Below, piece after piece: positions 22,973-30,946 of a DNA stretch of 44,172 nt (position 1 is the stretch's first letter; every line of letters begins with the position of its first letter). The translations under genes and the position numbers were made by a program. Under the pieces are notes generated by a model, which was not told where the DNA came from, made no database searches, and saw only the letters and a list, made by a program, of their open reading frames with translations. This stretch comes from Streptomyces sp. HNM0575 (GTDB taxonomy: Bacteria; Actinomycetota; Actinomycetes; Streptomycetales; Streptomycetaceae): positions 1-44,172 of the forward strand of contig NZ_JAASAG010000022.1 of assembly GCF_012726265.1 (NCBI RefSeq), written 5' to 3'.

Positions 22973-23130
22973 CGGAATGTGAACGGGGTCGGAGGCGTCC
23001 CGGACGGTGCCCCGGACAGTGTCCCGGACGGTGTCCCGGAGGGCGCGGTGACGGTGCGCCCGCTCGTCATTCCGGCCCGCCGACCCGGCCGCCGGTCCGG
23101 CCCGCCGGTCCCGCTCCTCGGCACGGCTCT

Positions 23131-23790
23131 TCAGTCCGGCGCCGGGCGCGGCCCCGGCGCCCGTACCGCGACGGCGGCTCCGTCCACCGCCCTGCCCCCG
23201 GCGGCCGCCACCGGTGCCGGTGCCGGTGCGGGCTCCTTCGTCACTTCCTTGGCGAAGATCCGGAAGCCGCGCCGCTGGTAGTTGCGCAGCGCGTACGGGC
23301 CGTCCTTGCTGCATGTGTGCAACCACACCCGCGCCGTCGGCAGCCGCCCCTCCCAGCGTGCGGCCATGTCCCAGGCCCGGCGCACCCCGTACGCCAGCAG
23401 CCGCTTCCCGATGCCCCGTCCCCGGAAGCGGGGCAGCAGGCCGAAGTAGCTGACCTCCACCGAGGCCCCGGGCCGGGTGCCGCGCCCGGAGGTGTCCCCG
23501 GTCGCACCGTCCAGCTCGATGTACCCGGCGGGAGTGCCCTGTTCGTAGGCCACCCACGTCTCCACGCCGGGCCGCTCCAGCCACTCGCGCCACCGCTCCC
23601 GCGGCCACGGCAGCCGGTCGGTCCACTCCACGTCCTCGCCGACCTCCGAGTAGAGGAAGCGGCTGAAGGCGGGCTCGGGCACCTCGGCCCGTACGATCCG
23701 CAGACCGGACGGCTCGTCCGCGCTGCGGACGCCGACCAGGTCTTCCGGAGCGGTCTGTTCCAGAAACCATGTGGTGACGGTCCGCGTCAC
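23131..23790 (-). CDS. GNAT family N-acetyltransferase
   Basis: A GNAT enzyme of about 219 residues. EVSYFGLLPRFRGRGIGKRLL is the acetyl-CoA binding loop, followed by RVWLHTCSKDGPYALRNYQRRGF, typical of the alpha-4/beta-5 region. TWVAYEQGTPAGYIEL forms the preceding strands. The start is uncertain: GTG at 23790 (VTRTVTTWFLEQ) gives a normal-sized protein. Upstream in frame lies Gly/Ala/Asp-rich repeat sequence (ADGS/ADGR units) reaching the end of the neighbouring ATPase gene, where a TTGA overlap would be another possible start. The C-terminal 30 residues are Ala/Pro-rich. Substrate unknown. Confidence 0.78.
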   Translation of the reverse strand: MTRTVTTWFLEQTAPEDLVGVRSADEPSGLRIVRAEVPEPAFSRFLYSEVGEDVEWTDRLPWPRERWREWLERPGVETWVAYEQGTPAGYIELDGATGDTSGRGTRPGASVEVSYFGLLPRFRGRGIGKRLLAYGVRRAWDMAARWEGRLPTARVWLHTCSKDGPYALRNYQRRGFRIFAKEVTKEPAPAPAPVAAAGGRAVDGAAVAVRAPGPRPAPD

Positions 23791-23960
23791 GCTTCCGTCC
23801 GCGCTGCCGTCCGCGCGCCCGTCCGCGCTGCCGGTGTCCGCTCCGCGCCCGTCCGCGCTGCCCGCGCCCGGAGTGCCCGGAGCGCCAGGCACCCCCGTCG
23901 CTCCGGCGCCGCCGGCCGCTCGTCGCCCGCCCGGCCCGTGCTCCCCCGACCCGTGGTCGC

Positions 23961-25904
23961 TCAACCCGTGCTCGCTCTCGAACTCGTCCTGCCTACGGCC
24001 CTGCTGACGCGCAGACCCCGTACGCGGTTGAGCGCCGCCGCCGTCTCGAAGCGGCGCGGAACCGCGAAGTCCTCGTCCCGTACGGCCAGCAGCGCCCCGG
24101 CGCCCCGCTCCGCCAGCTCCCCGTCGAGCAGGTCCAGGGCCTCGGAGAGGGTACGCGTGCCGTCCACGTATCCGCGGCGCACCATCAGATCCAGCGCAAG
24201 ACCGATCCCCGTCACCTGACGCGAGTCCGCGATCTGCTCCACGGAGCGCAGGTCGACCTCGTGCTCCCCGAACGTCAGCGCGTCCTCGCCGCGCGAGCGC
24301 ACCTTCCTGCGCCCGCCCGACTCCGGTGCCAGCGACGCCGGGTCCGGCCTGCGGTGCACCACGGCGGGGAAGGTCTCGGCCTCCGCCTGCCGCCCCGTCG
24401 GCACGGACGCCACCTCGCGGGCCCGTTCGGTGACGTCCGAGGTCCGGTAGGCGTCCATCATCAACACCCGGTCGGCGACCTCCAGATAGTCCCCGGAACC
24501 GCCCATCACCAGCACCGTCGAGACGCCGTGGTCCCGGTGGAGCGAACGTACGGAGTCCACGAGCGGCGTCAGCGGCTCGCGCTCCTTGGCCACGAGGGTC
24601 TGCATCCGGGCGTCGCGGATCATCAGGTTCGTCGCGGCGGTGTCCTCGTCGATGAGCAGGACCCGCGCCCCGGCCTCCACGGCCTCGCACAGGGACGCCG
24701 CCTGGGAGGTGGAGCCGGAGGCGTTGTCCGTGGAGAAGTCCGTGGTGTCGGAGCCGTCGGGGAGATGGCCGACGAAGGCGTGCACGTCGACGCGCTCCAC
24801 GCGCCGTCCGTCCTCGGCCCGCAGCTTCACCGTCTCGGGGAGTGAGACGACGAGTTCACGTCCGTCGCCCGGCACGTGATCCCAGATGCCCGTCTCCAGG
24901 GCGCGCAGCAGCGTCGACTTGCCGTGGAAGCCGCCGCCGACGATCAGGCTCACGCCCTCGCGCAGGCCCATGCCCGACACGGCGCCGGCGTTGGGCAGTT
25001 CGACCGTCACCCGCAGGCCCTCGGGGGAGGAGAACTGCACGACACCCTCGCCGCTCGCGGGACGGTCGTCGACGCCGCTGCCCCGCGGCAGCACCGCGCC
25101 GTCCGCGACGAACGCGACCAGGCCCCGGCCGGGCAGCGCCGCGCGCAGGGCGTCGGAGTCCTCCACGGTCTCCACGAACTCGTCGACCGCCGCGGCGTCC
25201 AGCGCCTCGTACCGCAGCGCACGCCCGGCGATCTCCGGTACCAGCCGGCACATCAGGCGCTGAGCGGCACGGGCGTCGATGCGGCGGCCCTTGCCGGGCA
25301 GGGCCAGACCGAACCGCAGCGTGACGCTTCCGTCGTCCGCCGAGACCTGGCACGAGCCGCGCTCCAGCACCTCCTGGCCGCCCGCGTCGATCCTCAACGC
25401 CCGCTCTGCGCCCGCGACTTCGGCGGCCCGGCGGGCGAGGAAGCTCCCGAGGGCGCGGCGGCGCACCGCCGTGCCCCACAGCTCCGCCGGGAACCCGGCC
25501 CGCGCGGCGGGCACCCGCACCGCCACGCGCGCGGGCGGCGCGAAGGGGTCGGCCTGCCCGCGCACCAGCCGCAGGGTCTCGCCGGTCCCCTCGGCGCCGG
25601 GCAGCCGCCACGTGCCGACGAGGCTCTTGTAACGGCCGTACGAGGCGCCTTCGAGACGGGCGAGCTGCTGCTCCAGACCGTCGCGCGGGGCCGCGCCGTC
25701 GTCCGGGCCGCGCTCCTCTCGCGGGCGGTCCTCCCGCGGCGCTCCGTCCGCTCCGTCCCTGTGGGGTCCGCGGTCCCCGCGGGAGCCGCCGTCCCTGTGG
25801 AATCCGCGCGGCCCTCCGCGGTTCTCGCGCGCTCCACCGCGGCTTCCGCGAGGTCCGCGGTGCGCCCGGTGTCCGCCGCCGTCGCGGCCATGCTCCCGTG
25901 GCAC
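23961..25904 (-). CDS. ABC-class predicted ATPase with Arg-Gly-rich N-terminus
   Basis: A 647-residue protein of the ABC-ATPase family (PF09818 type). Walker A is GGGFHGKST (323-331), Walker B is VLLIDED (415-421), and a signature-like STDNASGSTSQAAS lies at 391-404. No membrane segments are present, so it is not a transporter subunit; the family's role is unsettled. Residues 1-70 form an Arg/Gly/Asp/His-rich tail with RGG-like units (HRGPRGSRGGARENRGG), of the kind often found in RNA-binding proteins. The GTG start at 25904 has AGGGA seven bases upstream. Confidence 0.85.
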   Translation of the reverse strand: MPREHGRDGGGHRAHRGPRGSRGGARENRGGPRGFHRDGGSRGDRGPHRDGADGAPREDRPREERGPDDGAAPRDGLEQQLARLEGASYGRYKSLVGTWRLPGAEGTGETLRLVRGQADPFAPPARVAVRVPAARAGFPAELWGTAVRRRALGSFLARRAAEVAGAERALRIDAGGQEVLERGSCQVSADDGSVTLRFGLALPGKGRRIDARAAQRLMCRLVPEIAGRALRYEALDAAAVDEFVETVEDSDALRAALPGRGLVAFVADGAVLPRGSGVDDRPASGEGVVQFSSPEGLRVTVELPNAGAVSGMGLREGVSLIVGGGFHGKSTLLRALETGIWDHVPGDGRELVVSLPETVKLRAEDGRRVERVDVHAFVGHLPDGSDTTDFSTDNASGSTSQAASLCEAVEAGARVLLIDEDTAATNLMIRDARMQTLVAKEREPLTPLVDSVRSLHRDHGVSTVLVMGGSGDYLEVADRVLMMDAYRTSDVTERAREVASVPTGRQAEAETFPAVVHRRPDPASLAPESGGRRKVRSRGEDALTFGEHEVDLRSVEQIADSRQVTGIGLALDLMVRRGYVDGTRTLSEALDLLDGELAERGAGALLAVRDEDFAVPRRFETAAALNRVRGLRVSRAVGRTSSRASTG

Positions 25905-26249
25905 TGCGCTGTCCCTTTCCGCCGGGGGTGGTCTGCGTCGGGACGATACATACCGGACGGCTCCGGCGCGGGTGGTGGGGCATGTGGGCGGCCCGCCGCG
26001 CGGGGGCCGCCGTACTCACGTCGCCGCGCGCTCGTCCGCGGCCGTGCCCGGTGCCTTTCCTGGGCCGCCCGTAACGGGCCCGTATGCGAAGACCCCTCGT
26101 TGACAGGGGCACGGGCGGCTGCTGGACTCCAGCGCGAGCCGTGCGCCGCGCCCGTCCGCGTGCCCGCTTCCCGACCGCCCGCATCCGCGCACCGACCGAG
26201 CCCCGCAAGCCGCCGCCCCGCCCCTGAGCCCGAATCCGTGAGGTCCCGC
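25905..26249. promoter_or_regulatory. Divergent promoter region ATPase / PfkB kinase
   Basis: 345 bases without a gene. Facing the kinase, TTGACA (26100-26105) and TGGACT (26123-26128) are 17 bases apart, a good housekeeping-type match, leaving a leader of about 115 bases. No clear promoter is seen for the leftward ATPase gene. Confidence 0.5.
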
Positions 26250-27233
26250 ATGCCCGCGCCAGCCCCCGCCGCCGACGCCGGCGGCGCCGACCACGCTCCC
26301 GTCGCCGTGCTCGGCGAATGCGTCGCCGACGCCTTCGTACGGCCGCCGGCGACGGACCCGGGCACCCCGGCGATCGGCCTGGACGTGCTGCCCGGCGGCG
26401 GCCCCGCCAACACTGCCGTCGCCCTCGCCCGCCTCGCGACCCCCACTCGCTTCCTGGGACGCGTCTCCGAGGACGTCTTCGGACGTCTCTTCCGGGACCA
26501 TCTGGCCACCTCCGGCGTGGACTTGAGCCGTACGGTCACCGCGTCCGAGCCGAGCACCCTCGCCGTCGCCGACCTCGACGACGACGGCCGCGCCGACTAC
26601 TCCTTCCACGCCGAGAACACCGCCGACTTCCAGTGGACGGCGCAGGAACTCTCCGCCGCGGCCGACGGCCCGCTGTCCTGCCTGCACACCGGCTCGCTTG
26701 CCCTCGTACGGCCGCCCGGCGGCGAGGCGATCGAGTCGCTGCTCGCGGACGTACGGAACCGGGCCACCGTCTCCATCGACCCCAACGTCCGTCCGCTGCT
26801 GGTCGATCCGGGCGTCTACCGCCGCGCCCTGCCGCGCTGGTGCGCCGCCGCCGACATCCTCCGCCTCTCCGACGACGACCTCGCCCACCTCGCACCCGAG
26901 GGCACCACCCCGGAGGAGGCCGCCGACACCTTCCACGCGGACGGCGCCCGCCTCGTCGTCGTCACCCTCGGCGCGGACGGCGTCTTCGCCTCCCTCGACG
27001 GCGAACGCCTCCACACGCCCGCCCCGCCCGTCACGGTCGTCGACTCGGTCGGCGCGGGCGACTCCTTCATGGCGGGCTTCCTCCACTCCCTGCACGGGGC
27101 GCACGCCCTCGGCGGCCGCCTCGACGCCCTCCGCGCCGAACAGGTCGCCGCCGCCCTGGAGTTCGGAGCCCGGGTGGCCGCGGCGGTGTGCGCGGTCCGG
27201 GGGGCGAACCCGCCGTGGGCGGGGGAGTTGTAG
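26250..27233 (+). CDS. PfkB family carbohydrate kinase (fructokinase/ribokinase-like)
   Basis: A 327-residue sugar kinase. Signature 1 is seen in LPGGGPANTAVALARL (about 48-63) with FLGRVSEDVFGRLF. Signature 2 is DSVGAGDSFMAGFLHSL (about 268-284), containing the catalytic Asp of GAGD. The domain layout is that of fructokinase-like members of the ribokinase superfamily; the actual sugar cannot be fixed. The ATG at 26250 follows AGG by six bases. The open frame extending left over 450 codons is on the opposite strand of the ATPase gene and is a shadow. Convergent with the HATPase gene, with a hairpin between. Confidence 0.9.
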   Translation: MPAPAPAADAGGADHAPVAVLGECVADAFVRPPATDPGTPAIGLDVLPGGGPANTAVALARLATPTRFLGRVSEDVFGRLFRDHLATSGVDLSRTVTASEPSTLAVADLDDDGRADYSFHAENTADFQWTAQELSAAADGPLSCLHTGSLALVRPPGGEAIESLLADVRNRATVSIDPNVRPLLVDPGVYRRALPRWCAAADILRLSDDDLAHLAPEGTTPEEAADTFHADGARLVVVTLGADGVFASLDGERLHTPAPPVTVVDSVGAGDSFMAGFLHSLHGAHALGGRLDALRAEQVAAALEFGARVAAAVCAVRGANPPWAGEL

Positions 27234-27344
27234 ACCGATGCCGCGGCCCGGGCCGACCGGAGGGGCCTCGGCTCTCGGCTCCGTGCGCGGTCGCGACTCC
27301 GTGCGAACTCACGCCGGGCTCATCGAAGGCGAACGCGCGGACGG

Positions 27345-27360
27345 CCCCCTGCGCAGGGGG
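27345..27360. terminator. 16-bp palindromic hairpin between convergent genes
   Basis: CCCCCTGCGCAGGGGG is a perfect palindrome 110 bases after the pfkB-family gene and directly at the end of the convergent HATPase gene. It is likely a shared terminator. Confidence 0.55.
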
Positions 27361-27363
27361 TGA

Positions 27364-27855
27364 TCATCGCAGGTCGGCAGAGGTGCGGACGGTGAGGTTC
27401 GTCTCCGCCCAGACCGTTTTGCAGGGGGCCGGGCCCGGCGTGACGCCCCAACGGTCCGCCAGGGCCTCGACGAGGAGCAGGCCGCGGCCCGATTCCGCCT
27501 CCGGTGGTGAGGGGGCCGGGCGGGTGCTTGGGAGACGTTCGGGGCGGGCGTCGGTGACCTCGATGCGTAACGCCGTACGGGCGGACCGCCCGGACGGGCC
27601 CTCGGTGACGCGGACCGTGAGGCGGAAGCTGCGTCCCTTCACGTGGCCGTGCAGGACCGCGTTGGAGGCGAGTTCGGAGACGAGCTGTGCCGCGGTCTCC
27701 GACGGCAGCTCCCAGGAGGCGAGTTGGGCGACGGTCAGCAGCCGTGCCAGGCGGGCGCCCCTGCGGGTGGGGGAGAGCAGGACGGTGAACTGCCGTGCGG
27801 CGGTGGGAGTCCGGAGGCGCGGGGCGCGGCCCGGAGTGCGGGTGATGTCATTCAC
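27364..27855 (-). CDS. RsbW-like ATP-binding (HATPase_c) regulatory protein
   Basis: A GHKL ATPase of about 163 residues of the anti-sigma-factor kinase type. The N box ELASNAVLHG is at the usual place, and the glycine box ESGRGLLLVEALADRWGV follows. SPTRRGARLARLLTVAQLASWELP is the typical N-terminal helix region of streptomycete members. The frame is open to 28023, but family members begin near VNDITRTPGR, so the GTG at 27855 is chosen; GTG 27861 is equally possible, and neither has a good ribosome site. It is divergent from the HTH/DUF397 pair, as in whiJ-like loci. Confidence 0.82.
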   Translation of the reverse strand: MNDITRTPGRAPRLRTPTAARQFTVLLSPTRRGARLARLLTVAQLASWELPSETAAQLVSELASNAVLHGHVKGRSFRLTVRVTEGPSGRSARTALRIEVTDARPERLPSTRPAPSPPEAESGRGLLLVEALADRWGVTPGPAPCKTVWAETNLTVRTSADLR

Positions 27856-28043
27856 GATCACCGAGAGTCGCGCCGATGACGCAACGCGACCAGAGTCCGC
27901 GGGCGCACGGGGCGCCGCTGTACGGCGGTACGTCCGCCCAGTACGGCTTGTCCGGACCCCTGTATTCCGGTCACTCGGAGTGCGGAGTTGTGCATACGCT
28001 GTGCTGACTGCGGGAGTACGCACGGTAGTTGGGCGGGGTACGC

Positions 28044-28913
28044 ATGGCGGAGGGCACGGCGGACTACACGACGGACGGTGCCGACGGGGCCGGTTGGGAC
28101 CCTGCGCTCGAAGACGACTCGGGTGCTGTGATGCGGGCGGTCGGCCGCATGATCAAGGTCTGGCGTGAGGCGGCGGGCCTGAAGCAGGCGGAGTTCGGGG
28201 CGGGGATCGGTTACGGCGAGGAGATGGTCTCCTCGGTCGAACGCGGCAGGCGCGTCCCGAAGCCCGAATTCCTCGACAACGCGGACCGGTTGCTCGGCGC
28301 AGGCGGCAAGATCTCCGCGATGAAGGGGGAGGTGGCGGAGGCCCGTTATCCCAAGAAGGTCCGCGACGTCGCGAAGTTGGAGGCCGAAGCTTCTGAACTC
28401 GGTGCGTTCGCCAGCACGGTCGTCGACGGTCTGTTGCAGACGGAGAGCTATGCGCGGGCGCTTTTCGACTTGCGTCGGCCCACCTACTCCGAAGACGAGA
28501 TCGACCGTCAGGTGGCCGCCCGTATGGCCCGGCAGGAGATCTACAGCAGACGCCCCGCACCGCTGCTGACCTTCGTCCAGGAGGAGGCGACTCTGCGCCG
28601 GCCGATCGGAGGCCGGGAGGTATTGCGCGGACAACTCGAACACCTCCTGGAGATGGGCGAGTTGCGCCACGTCGAGATCCAGGTGATGCCGACGGCGGTG
28701 GAAGAGCATTCGGGGCTCGGAGGCTCCTTGCGGGTGCTCAAGCTCATTGACGGCACGATGGTCGGCCTGAACGAGGTGCAACTCACCAGCCGCTTGATTT
28801 CCGAGCCCAGGGAGGCGCAGATCCTGGACATGCGTTATGGAATGATCCGCGCACAGGCCCTCACGCCGCGTGAGTCCATGGCCTTCATTGCGAAAATCCG
28901 GGATGAATCATGA
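28044..28913 (+). CDS. Xre-family regulator with DUF5753 (WhiJ/Scr1-like)
   Basis: A 289-residue regulator. The Xre helix-turn-helix is at about 33-90 (IKVWREAAGLKQAEFGAGIGYGEEMVSSVERGRRVP), followed by a DUF5753 domain: ASTVVDGLLQTESYARALF, then RQEIYSRRPAPLLTFVQEEA, LRGQLEHLLEM and LTPRESMAFIAKI. Such proteins pair with DUF397 partners in dozens of copies per Streptomyces genome and control development or antibiotic production; some authors treat the pair as toxin-antitoxin-like. The ATG at 28044 is chosen, although only a weak G-rich site precedes it. The stop overlaps the DUF397 start (ATGA). CACTC-G-GAGTG at 27972-27982 in the divergent promoter region is a candidate binding site. Confidence 0.9.
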   Translation: MAEGTADYTTDGADGAGWDPALEDDSGAVMRAVGRMIKVWREAAGLKQAEFGAGIGYGEEMVSSVERGRRVPKPEFLDNADRLLGAGGKISAMKGEVAEARYPKKVRDVAKLEAEASELGAFASTVVDGLLQTESYARALFDLRRPTYSEDEIDRQVAARMARQEIYSRRPAPLLTFVQEEATLRRPIGGREVLRGQLEHLLEMGELRHVEIQVMPTAVEEHSGLGGSLRVLKLIDGTMVGLNEVQLTSRLISEPREAQILDMRYGMIRAQALTPRESMAFIAKIRDES

Positions 28914-29119
28914 CCCTCAACCCCTCTGCCGGGACCAGCGGTTCCTCGCTGGAGTGGTTCAAGAGCAGCTACAGCACCGACGACGGTCCCTCGTGCGTCG
29001 AAGTCGCCGCCTCCCGCGGCACCGCCCACGTGCGCGACTCCAAGGACCCGGCCGGGCCCAACCTCGCCTTCGGGGCCCGCTCGTGGGCCCGCTTCGTGTC
29101 GTACGCGGCCACCCGCTGA
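28910..29119 (+). CDS. DUF397 domain protein
   Basis: A 69-residue protein almost entirely made of DUF397: WFKSSYSTDDGPSCVEVA (16-33), HVRDSKDPAGPNLAF and SWARFVSYA. It is translationally coupled to the upstream Xre/DUF5753 gene by an ATGA overlap. It is expected to bind that regulator and modulate it, with the divergent HATPase as third member of the set. No secretion signal is present. Confidence 0.92.
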   Translation: MTLNPSAGTSGSSLEWFKSSYSTDDGPSCVEVAASRGTAHVRDSKDPAGPNLAFGARSWARFVSYAATR

Positions 29120-29191
29120 CCGCGGCCCGGCGCGCCGCGTCTTCACGCCTCACCGGGTGAACGCGGCGCGCCCGGCCGGGACATGCGCGTC

Positions 29192-30928
29192 CTACGGAAC
29201 CTCGGGACGGGCCCGGTCCGCGAGGGAGCGGAGGTCGAGCGTGTGGGGGAGGGTGCCGAAGGCCGTGCCCCAGTCGCCGCCGAGCCGCGAGGCGCAGTAC
29301 GCGTCGGCCACCGCCGAAGGCGCGTACCGCACCAGCAGCGAGCCCTGGAGGACCTGCGCCATGCGTTCCACGAGGCGGCGGGCGCGGGCCTCGATGCCGT
29401 CCAGGTCGGACAGTTCGTTCAGCAGGTCCTTCACCGCGGCGTCCAGCCGGTGGTCGGCTCCGCGGGCCCGGCCGATCTCTTCGAGGAACGCGTTGAGCGC
29501 CTCCGGCGAGCGCTGGAGCGCCCGCAGCAGGTCGAGGGCCTGCACGTTGCCGGAGCCCTCCCAGATGGAGTTGAGCGGCGACTCGCGCAGCAGCCGCGGC
29601 ATCCCGGACTCCTCGACGTAGCCGTTGCCGCCGAGGCATTCCAGCGCTTCGCCGACGACGGGCGTACAGCGTTTGGTCACCCAGTACTTGGCCGCCGGTA
29701 CGGCAAGCCGCAGCAGCGCGCGCTCCTGCTTCGCCCCCTCACCGTCGCCCTGTGCCGCGTCGAACGCCGAGGCGAGCCGCATCGTTAGGGCCGTCGCCGC
29801 CTCTGACTCCAGGGCCAGGTCCGCCAGTACGTTCTGCATCAGCGGCTTGTCCGCGAGTAGACCGCCGAACGCGCTGCGGTGCGTGGTGTGGTGGGCGGCC
29901 TGCGCCACGGCCTGCCGCATCAGCGCGGCCGAACCCGTCACGCAGTCCAGCCGGGTCGCCGCGACCATCTCGATGATCGTGGCGACGCCGCGGCCGACCT
30001 CGCCCACCCGCCGGGCCCACGTCGTACCGTCGAACTCGACCTCGCTGGAGGCGTTCGAGCGGTTGCCGAGCTTGTCCTTGAGGCGCTGGATGCGGAAGGT
30101 GTTGCGCGTGCCGTCGGGCAGGACGCGCGGTACGAGGAAGCACGTCAGCCCCTGCTCGCCCGGCCCGCCCCCGGCGGCTCCGGCCCCGCCCCCGGCTTCG
30201 CCCGCGTCCCCGGCACCCTCGCCGGCGACCTGCGCCAGCACCAGGAACACGTCCGACATCGGCGCCGAGCAGAACCACTTGTGGCCCGTCAGCGCGTACT
30301 CGCCGCCGCCCGCGCCCGCGAGCGGCACGGCGACGGTCGTGTTCGCCCGTACGTCGCTGCCGCCCTGCTTCTCCGTCATGCCCATACCGGCGATGGCTCC
30401 GGCCTTGGAGCGGGCGGGGCGGTCGAGACCGGGCTCGTAGGCGTGCGAGGAGAGCAGCGGCTCCCACTCGGCGGCCACTTCGGGCTCCCGACGCAGCGCG
30501 GGGACCGCGGCGTGCGTCATGGAGACCGGGCAGCCGTGGCCCGCCTCGACCTGCGACCAGACGTAGAAGCCGGCGGTGCGGCGCAGCTGCCCGTCGGGCC
30601 GCGACCAGGCGTCGGTCAGCCCCGCGCCGACGGCCCGGTCGAGCAGGCGGTGCCAGGCGGGATGGAACTCGACCTCGTCGATGCGGTGGCCGTAGCGGTC
30701 GTGTGTACGCAGCACGGGCGGCACCTCGTTGGCCTGCCTGCCCCACTCCTGGGCCTCGGCGGAACCGGCGCCCAGGCCGAGTTCGCTCAGCTCGGCCCGT
30801 ACGGCCTCGGCGTGCTCGGGCGAGGCGTGGCGGGCGACCGCCTCGGTGAGGGCGGGGTCCGCCGCGAAGATGTCGTAGTCGACAAGGGGCGGCGGCTGAT
30901 TGGTCACGGTGTGAGTCGAGGCTGGCAT
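29192..30928 (-). CDS. AidB-like acyl-CoA dehydrogenase (alkylation response)
   Basis: A 578-residue flavoprotein of the acyl-CoA dehydrogenase superfamily, closest by layout to AidB. Recognisable parts are MGMTEKQGGSDVRANTT (182-198) and YALTGHKWFCSAPMSD (211-226). Further on come RLKDKLGNRSNASSEVEFD, VPAAKYWVTKRCTPVVGEALECLGGNGYVEE and SIWEGSGNVQALDLLRAL. AidB proteins bind DNA and FAD and are linked to alkylation damage. Residues 235-259 are a Gly/Ala/Glu expansion inserted between two conserved strands. The ATG has no ribosome site; TAACGT sits seven bases upstream, so the mRNA is probably leaderless. It is divergent from the YihY-like gene across 18 bases. Confidence 0.9.
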   Translation of the reverse strand: MPASTHTVTNQPPPLVDYDIFAADPALTEAVARHASPEHAEAVRAELSELGLGAGSAEAQEWGRQANEVPPVLRTHDRYGHRIDEVEFHPAWHRLLDRAVGAGLTDAWSRPDGQLRRTAGFYVWSQVEAGHGCPVSMTHAAVPALRREPEVAAEWEPLLSSHAYEPGLDRPARSKAGAIAGMGMTEKQGGSDVRANTTVAVPLAGAGGGEYALTGHKWFCSAPMSDVFLVLAQVAGEGAGDAGEAGGGAGAAGGGPGEQGLTCFLVPRVLPDGTRNTFRIQRLKDKLGNRSNASSEVEFDGTTWARRVGEVGRGVATIIEMVAATRLDCVTGSAALMRQAVAQAAHHTTHRSAFGGLLADKPLMQNVLADLALESEAATALTMRLASAFDAAQGDGEGAKQERALLRLAVPAAKYWVTKRCTPVVGEALECLGGNGYVEESGMPRLLRESPLNSIWEGSGNVQALDLLRALQRSPEALNAFLEEIGRARGADHRLDAAVKDLLNELSDLDGIEARARRLVERMAQVLQGSLLVRYAPSAVADAYCASRLGGDWGTAFGTLPHTLDLRSLADRARPEVP

Positions 30929-30946
30929 GGCAGATACGTTAAGGAG
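30929..30946. promoter_or_regulatory. 18-bp divergent gap with overlapping -10 elements for two leaderless-looking genes
   Basis: The plus strand has TACGTT (30935-30940) followed after six bases by the GTG of the YihY-like gene. The minus strand has TAACGT (30941-30936) followed after seven bases by the ATG of aidB. The two -10-like hexamers overlap within TACGTTA, a near-symmetric element. The minus gene has no ribosome site; the plus gene's AAGGAGG overlaps its own GTG and so is badly placed. Both transcripts would start at or next to their start codons. Confidence 0.55.

Noticed and set aside
23021..23060. Reading GTCCCGGACGGTG repeats as part of a protein (RDTVRDTV)
   Set aside because: The frame has no start with ribosome site and crosses the GNAT and leader-peptide boundaries.
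24876..26249. Plus-strand extension of the PfkB kinase frame over the ATPase gene
   Set aside because: It opposes a convincing ABC-ATPase with Walker motifs, and the kinase fold starts after 26250.
27856..28023. Upstream extension of the HATPase frame
   Set aside because: Basic, low-complexity sequence not seen in the family; it would occupy the divergent promoter region.
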